This document shows, piece after piece, positions 6,628 through 9,226 of a DNA stretch of 9,226 nucleotides (the first letter of the stretch is position 1; every line of letters starts with the position of its first letter). The DNA is taken from positions 1 through 9,226 of the forward strand of contig JBDNFD010000061.1 of assembly GCA_041689995.1 (NCBI GenBank), written 5' to 3'. The position numbers were made by a program, and so were the translations under genes. Origin of the DNA: DASSWG01 sp041689995. Lineage in GTDB: Bacteria > Bacteroidota > Bacteroidia > Flavobacteriales > Flavobacteriaceae. Below the pieces are notes generated by a model, which was not told where the DNA came from, did no database searches, and was given only the letters and a program-made list of their open reading frames with translations.

Positions 6628-7362
6628 TTACTTTGACTTACCCGAATTAAATTTATCATCATCCCACGTTGCTGGATTATTGATGATATAACGCGAAATA
6701 TTCGAATATGCTTTTTGATTTCGAATGATATTATCATAATAATTTCGATGCCATAATTTACCCATCCGCTCTCCTTTCAATTTAAATATTTTTAAGCACT
6801 CATTGGCCACAATCGATTTATATGCACCCATCATATCCCCTATCGATTCGCTATGCGATCCCCCCGTACGGGCAGGGCTCGCCCCTGCCCCTTTCGCATC
6901 TGACACCCCTGCCCCTTTCGCGGCAATTGATTCATTCGCCCCAATTGATTCATTCGCGGCAATTGATTCATTCGCCGCAATTGATTCATTCGCCATTTGG
7001 GCATCACCAAGGGCACCCGCAAGGGGTGCCCCTGCGGATTGGGCATCCGCATCGGCATCCAATTGGGCATCCGCGAGGGATGCCCCGACATTATCCGTCA
7101 ACAAAATAATCCCATGCATATGATTGGGCATAATTTGAAAAACATCCAATTCAAAATTTTCATATCTATGCGCCAATTTTGCCCATTCTCTATATGCTAT
7201 TTCACCATATTCATTTAATATCATTTCTTTATCTTCTATCCTTCCAAAACGATGCTCCATATTTTTACAACAAATCGTGATAAAATATAGGCCGGCTTGC
7301 GAATAATCATACCCCTTTAAACGGATAGATCTGCGATGATGAATTTTTGGATTATATGCCAT
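6628..7362 (-). CDS. REP-associated tyrosine transposase (RAYT, Y1/HUH family) with repeat-expanded middle
   Basis: The protein has 244 residues and is a single-stranded-DNA transposase of the TnpA_REP class, thought to move or spread REP hairpins. The start MAYNPKIHHRRSIRLKGYDY and the following ...GLYFITICCKN...HRFG are typical. The HUH metal site is MPNHMHGII (H81, H83). The C-terminal block GKLWHRNYYDNIIRN...YIINNP..W (201-233) carries the candidate nucleophile tyrosines Y208/Y209. Residues about 93-172 are not core family sequence. They are a low-complexity insert encoded by REP hairpins (ASLADAQ, GAPLAGALGD, GAGASPARTGG), a fourfold NESIAA repeat, and a 16-bp direct repeat (6882-6897 and 6906-6921). 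The insert keeps the frame open, and without it the protein would have the usual length of about 165 residues. The gene lies between the trlF side and the rhuM/hsdR remnants, on the same strand. Confidence 0.9.
   Translation of the reverse strand: MAYNPKIHHRRSIRLKGYDYSQAGLYFITICCKNMEHRFGRIEDKEMILNEYGEIAYREWAKLAHRYENFELDVFQIMPNHMHGIILLTDNVGASLADAQLDADADAQSAGAPLAGALGDAQMANESIAANESIAANESIGANESIAAKGAGVSDAKGAGASPARTGGSHSESIGDMMGAYKSIVANECLKIFKLKGERMGKLWHRNYYDNIIRNQKAYSNISRYIINNPATWDDDKFNSGKSK
6870..6890 (+). repeat. REP hairpin A (inside RAYT frame)
   Basis: The stem GGGCAGG / CCTGCCC encloses GCTCGCC and GTAC precedes it. In orientation it matches the hairpin at 7439. It encodes part of GAGASPARTGG in the RAYT insert. 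Confidence 0.7.
6917..6988 (-). repeat. 18-bp tandem repeat, 4 copies, inside RAYT frame
   Basis: Four head-to-tail units of the form TTCGCGGCAATTGATTCA occur. They differ only at the two or three bases after TTCGC (GG, CC, GG, CG), and a partial fifth unit begins at 6989. The 18-bp length keeps the reading frame and gives NESIAA four times. Copy number is probably variable between strains. Confidence 0.85.
7011..7031 (-). repeat. REP hairpin B (inside RAYT frame)
   Basis: On the minus strand the stem GGGCACC / GGTGCCC encloses CCTTGCG, preceded by GCAG. The orientation is opposite to hairpin A. It encodes GAPLAGA in RAYT. Confidence 0.7.
7065..7085 (-). repeat. REP hairpin C (inside RAYT frame)
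   Basis: On the minus strand the stem GGGCATCC / GGATGCCC encloses CTCGC, preceded by GTCG. It encodes GASLADAQ at the start of the RAYT insert. A partial copy (GGGCATCCGCATCGGCATCC) lies at 7041-7060. Confidence 0.7.
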
Positions 7363-7438
7363 CCTTCATATTTTTAATTTCAATGCTATTTCATCAATCT
7401 TTGCCATTGCCATTTCTCTTCTTCCCGCCCTGCGGTAC

Positions 7439-7459
7439 GGGCAACCCTCGCGGTTGCCC
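7439..7459 (+). repeat. REP hairpin D (upstream of RAYT)
   Basis: The stem GGGCAACC / GGTTGCCC encloses CTCGC, preceded by GTAC. It lies about 75 bp upstream of the RAYT start codon and directly abuts the 14-bp tandem array, whose unit (CGGTTGCCC / CGATTGCCC) copies the right arm of this hairpin. Confidence 0.75.
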
Positions 7460-7462
7460 CCA

Positions 7463-7620
7463 ATGCGATTGCCCAAATGCGATTGCCCAAATGCGATTGC
7501 CCAAATGCGGTTGCCCAAATGCGATTGCCCAAATGCGGTTGCCCCCAATGCGGTTGCCCCAAATGCGGTTGCCCCCAATGCGATTGCCCAAATGCGATTG
7601 CCCAAATGCGATTGCGCCAA
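7463..7620. repeat. 14-15-bp tandem array, 11 copies, upstream of RAYT
   Basis: Units of the form ATGCGATTGCCCAA start at 7463, 7477, 7491, 7505, 7519, 7533, 7548, 7563, 7578, 7592 and 7606. Most are 14 bp and three are 15 bp. A second variant has CGGTTGCCC instead of CGATTGCCC. Open frames on both strands across it are repeat artefacts. It fills most of the stretch between RAYT and the 7681-7883 remnant, and both its sides carry REP hairpins. No gene is seen here. Confidence 0.9.
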
Positions 7621-7629
7621 TTCCGATAT

Positions 7630-7650
7630 GGATACCCGCGAGGGGTATCC
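7630..7650 (-). repeat. REP hairpin E (far side of the 14-bp array)
   Basis: On the minus strand the stem GGATACC / GGTATCC encloses CCTCGCG, preceded by GTAG. The stem differs from the GGGCA type at paired positions, and the loop is conserved. Its orientation is opposite to hairpin D. Confidence 0.7.
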
Positions 7651-7680
7651 CTACGGGGATGGGACAAACACACACATAAT

Positions 7681-7883
7681 TTACAACGATTCATAATATT
7701 GTCTAATCCTTTTCGCCATCAATTTTCTACGCGCATTCAAAAAATCATTATAATCCAAATGGTTATAATCGATTACTTTCCTCGGAACATCATTACTCAA
7801 TAAATTTGAATACAAATCCGCTTCCCTATCTAATGTTGAAATATCGAATCATATCCTATGTGAATTGCATTTAATTTATTCAT
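7681..7883 (-). pseudogene. Unidentified gene remnant downstream of trlF-like gene
   Basis: An ATG at 7881-7883 overlaps the stop of the trlF-like gene (TATGAATAA). It opens a short frame, MNKLNAIHIGYDSIFQH, which stops. A second frame on the same strand, open from 7848, gives FDISTLDREADLYSNLLSND, then VPRKVIDYNHLDYNDFL and NARRKLMAKRIRQYYESL with a TAA at 7681-7683. The second part looks like a genuine protein C-terminus: amphipathic, basic, and ending in a family-like RRKLMA.RI..YY.SL. This suggests a 3' remnant with the middle deleted and a frame change. I do not recognise it with certainty. A DUF262/GmrSD-type nuclease tail is one possibility, weakly held. The overlap with the preceding stop suggests it was once an operon partner of the TrlF-like protein. 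Confidence 0.45.
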
Positions 7884-8937
7884 AATACTTCTGTTTACGC
7901 TTATTAAAGGCTGGCATCGCACCCTCTAATACTTGTACAATTCGTTTATTTATATCTCGGTTTTCTATACTACCAGATTGATGCTCAAAAGCATAGTCAT
8001 TTTCTTTATCGATATTTACGAATATTACTTGTTCCGCGTCTGATACGACTGCCAAATTTGGATTGTGCGTTACAAGAATTATTTGTCTTTTGGCTTTTGC
8101 TTTTCTTATAAATGGCACAAGAATATTTGCAACGCTATGATTATCTAGATTATCCTCAGGTTGGTCAATAATAAGTGGTTTATTGTCCTTGTCTAACAAT
8201 AAATAAAATATAAGCAATAATGCCCCTCTCTCTCCCGGTGACAATTGTTGTAGCTTCTTATTACTCTGCATTAACTGATAATTATACTCAAGAAATGAAA
8301 GTGAAAATAGACTGTTGTATAGTTCTAATGGATCCTTAATCTGTCCTTCCAAATAACGACTTGCATTATCATAATGTTCTCTTTTATCCTCAAAAATAGC
8401 TTCAATGGTATTAATCAAAAAGTTTTTCACATCATCCTTATTATCAAAATCTATCTCCTTTATGAGTTTATCAAATTGAACATTACCTCCCTCAATGGAA
8501 TAAAATGAACCTACTTGATTTTGATTAATATTTCTGAAAAAAACCTCCCTAAAATTATTATTAAATGATAATCTTGCTTGGATATTAATCCTATAGCTTT
8601 CAAGTAAATCCGCGTTTTCTTCTATAATTGAGTCTAGTTTTTGTTTTACATCTTTGTAAACTCTAATGACTTCTTGTTTTTTATCAAATATTTTCTCTGA
8701 AATACTAATTCTTAATACTTTGTTTTTTTGAATTTCATCATTCAATGAAAGTTCCAAGTATTTTAGTTCCTTCTTAAAGAACATTATAGTATCAGGGGTA
8801 TTTTCATTGTCCAATATTTTAATCCTTTTATCTTCCCAATCTTTTCTGTCTTTTAAATAAATTTGATATTGCCGTAAAGTACTATCCAACTTTTCTTGTT
8901 CTTTAGCAAGACTTGAATTAAGATTCTCTAATATTAG
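7876..8937 (-). pseudogene. trlF: TrlF-like SMC-type ATPase, C-terminal fragment truncated by an IS
   Basis: The surviving frame runs from the IS junction at about 8937 to the stop at 7876. The first apparent start is a TTG at 8887-8889, but the frame is open and coiled-coil-like before it (LENLNSSLAKEQEKLDS), so this is a truncated gene and not a short one. Counting from that TTG, a coiled coil covers about residues 1-100. The ABC signature LSPGERG is at 216-222, Walker B and D-loop KPLIIDQPEDNLDN at 237-250 and the H-loop VTHNPNLA at 273-280. The end, VQVLEGAMPAFNKRKQKYYE, is the tail I associate with TrlF-family PHP-SMC ATPases. Such proteins are about 900-1000 residues, with an N-terminal PHP phosphoesterase-like domain and Walker A. 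Both are missing here, so ATP hydrolysis is not possible. TrlF-like genes often accompany type I restriction loci. Confidence 0.75.
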
Positions 8938-8946
8938 TGTCCGATA

Positions 8947-8975
8947 AAAAAAGCCTCAATTATTGAGGCTTTTTT
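8947..8975. terminator. Bidirectional intrinsic-terminator-like hairpin at IS left end
   Basis: AAAAAAGCCTCAA and TTGAGGCTTTTTT pair perfectly over 13 bp around a TTA loop, with A- and T-runs on either side, so it can act in both directions. Inside an IS terminus it probably blocks readthrough from outside into the transposase. It also cuts off any upstream promoter from the trlF-like fragment. Confidence 0.75.
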
Positions 8976-9014
8976 CGTATATAGAAGAATTAATCTCTAA
9001 CCAAAAATTCAACT

Positions 9015-9226
9015 ATGGGTAAAAGTACTATTTTTTTCGGACAGCCGATATTCAGTCAAATGATAGGTTTGCTAAATAAGGGTAAAATTACGACCCGTGC
9101 TCTATCGCACAAATCGGATCATTACTGCAAGCGGTTTTCAACATTCCAACACTTAATAACAATGGTCTATGGCGTGACCTCGGGGTGCAACTCACTGCGT
9201 GAACTGTGCGGTGGCATTGTAAGTTA
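9015..9226 (+). CDS. IS4-family transposase, N-terminal part (DUF4372-like)
   Basis: From the ATG at 9015 the plus strand reads MGKSTIFFGQPIFSQMIGLL, then NKGKITTRALSHKSDHYCKR, FSTFQHLITMVYGVTSGCN and SLRELCGGIVS to the window edge, 70 codons with no stop. The pattern (M.KST.FFGQ..F.Q.I.L......HK.D.Y.K.F....HL..M......CNSLRE..G) is the DUF4372 N-terminal domain of Bacteroidota IS4 transposases. This domain precedes the DDE catalytic domain, which is not in the window. The start is supported by its distance from the IS end and by the family pattern. It is the only plus-strand gene in the window. Confidence 0.85.
   Translation, partial: MGKSTIFFGQPIFSQMIGLLNKGKITTRALSHKSDHYCKRFSTFQHLITMVYGVTSGCNSLRELCGGIVS

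Larger units (their letters stand above)
8938..9226 (+). mobile_element. IS4-family element, left end and start of transposase
   Basis: The trlF-like coding frame breaks at GTGTCCGATAAAAAA (from about 8938). After a strong hairpin, an IS4-type transposase begins in the opposite direction and runs off the window. The boundary is placed where the coding sense ends and is good to within a few bases. The right end is not available. Confidence 0.7.

Noticed and set aside
7463..7620. Regular short repeats resembling a CRISPR array
   Set aside because: The 14-15-bp units are directly adjacent with no spacers between them, and no cas gene is nearby. It is a simple tandem array.
7347..7803. Several open frames on both strands across the 14-bp array
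   Set aside because: They consist of repeat-encoded Pro-Asn-Ala or Cys-Pro motifs. The lack of stops is a result of the repeat unit, not of coding.
8887..8889. TTG as the true start of the SMC-type ATPase
   Set aside because: The frame is open and coiled-coil-like before it, up to the IS edge, and the Walker A part is missing, so this is a truncated gene.

Overview
The window looks like part of a decaying, IS-riddled defence island from a member of the Bacteroidota. The reasons are the AT-rich composition, the lack of strong Shine-Dalgarno sites, a RAYT transposase beginning MAYNPKIHHRRSIRLKGYDY, an IS4-type transposase with a DUF4372-like N-terminus, and an eroded type I restriction locus with rhuM and trlF remnants. 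The lineage is an inference from gene content. No rRNA, tRNA or CRISPR array was seen.

Layout, left to right. Bases 1-142 are probably the end of an insertion sequence whose transposase lies outside the window. Next comes a run of minus-strand genes, which are transcribed from right to left. A coiled-coil gene with one hydrophobic segment (126-844) is frameshifted and cut off by the left IS. A DprA-like Rossmann protein (863-2164) and a RecQ helicase with a C-terminal phosphoribosyltransferase-like domain (2166-4262) are intact and tightly coupled. Bases 4292-4550 hold the 3' end of a type I restriction specificity gene, hsdS, readable only across a frame change. A complete IS with a 546-residue DDE transposase occupies 4551-6300. 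On its other side is the first part of hsdR (6301-6497), then a rhuM fragment (6494-6623). The IS therefore joins the start of hsdR directly to the end of hsdS, and no target-site duplication is visible. This suggests that an IS-adjacent deletion removed the rest of hsdR, all of hsdM and most of hsdS.

The right part holds a REP-associated tyrosine transposase (6628-7362) and a structured, GC-rich repeat region. Five 21-nt hairpins of one family occur, three of them inside the transposase reading frame. Two different tandem arrays (18 bp and 14 bp) each lie between hairpins of opposite orientation. Further right are a small unidentified 3' gene remnant (7681-7883) and the C-terminal third of a TrlF-like SMC-type ATPase (7876-8937). 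An IS4-family element (8938 to the window end) has truncated its front.

Functional reading. The original minus-strand cluster was probably trlF, an unknown gene, rhuM, hsdR, hsdM, hsdS, recQ-PRTase, dprA-like and the coiled-coil membrane gene. Only the RecQ-PRTase and DprA-like genes remain intact. They form the most interesting candidate module: a helicase fused to a nucleotide-chemistry domain, a DprA/SLOG-type partner and a possible membrane-associated third protein, once linked to type I restriction. A defence role is inferred from this context and has not been shown.
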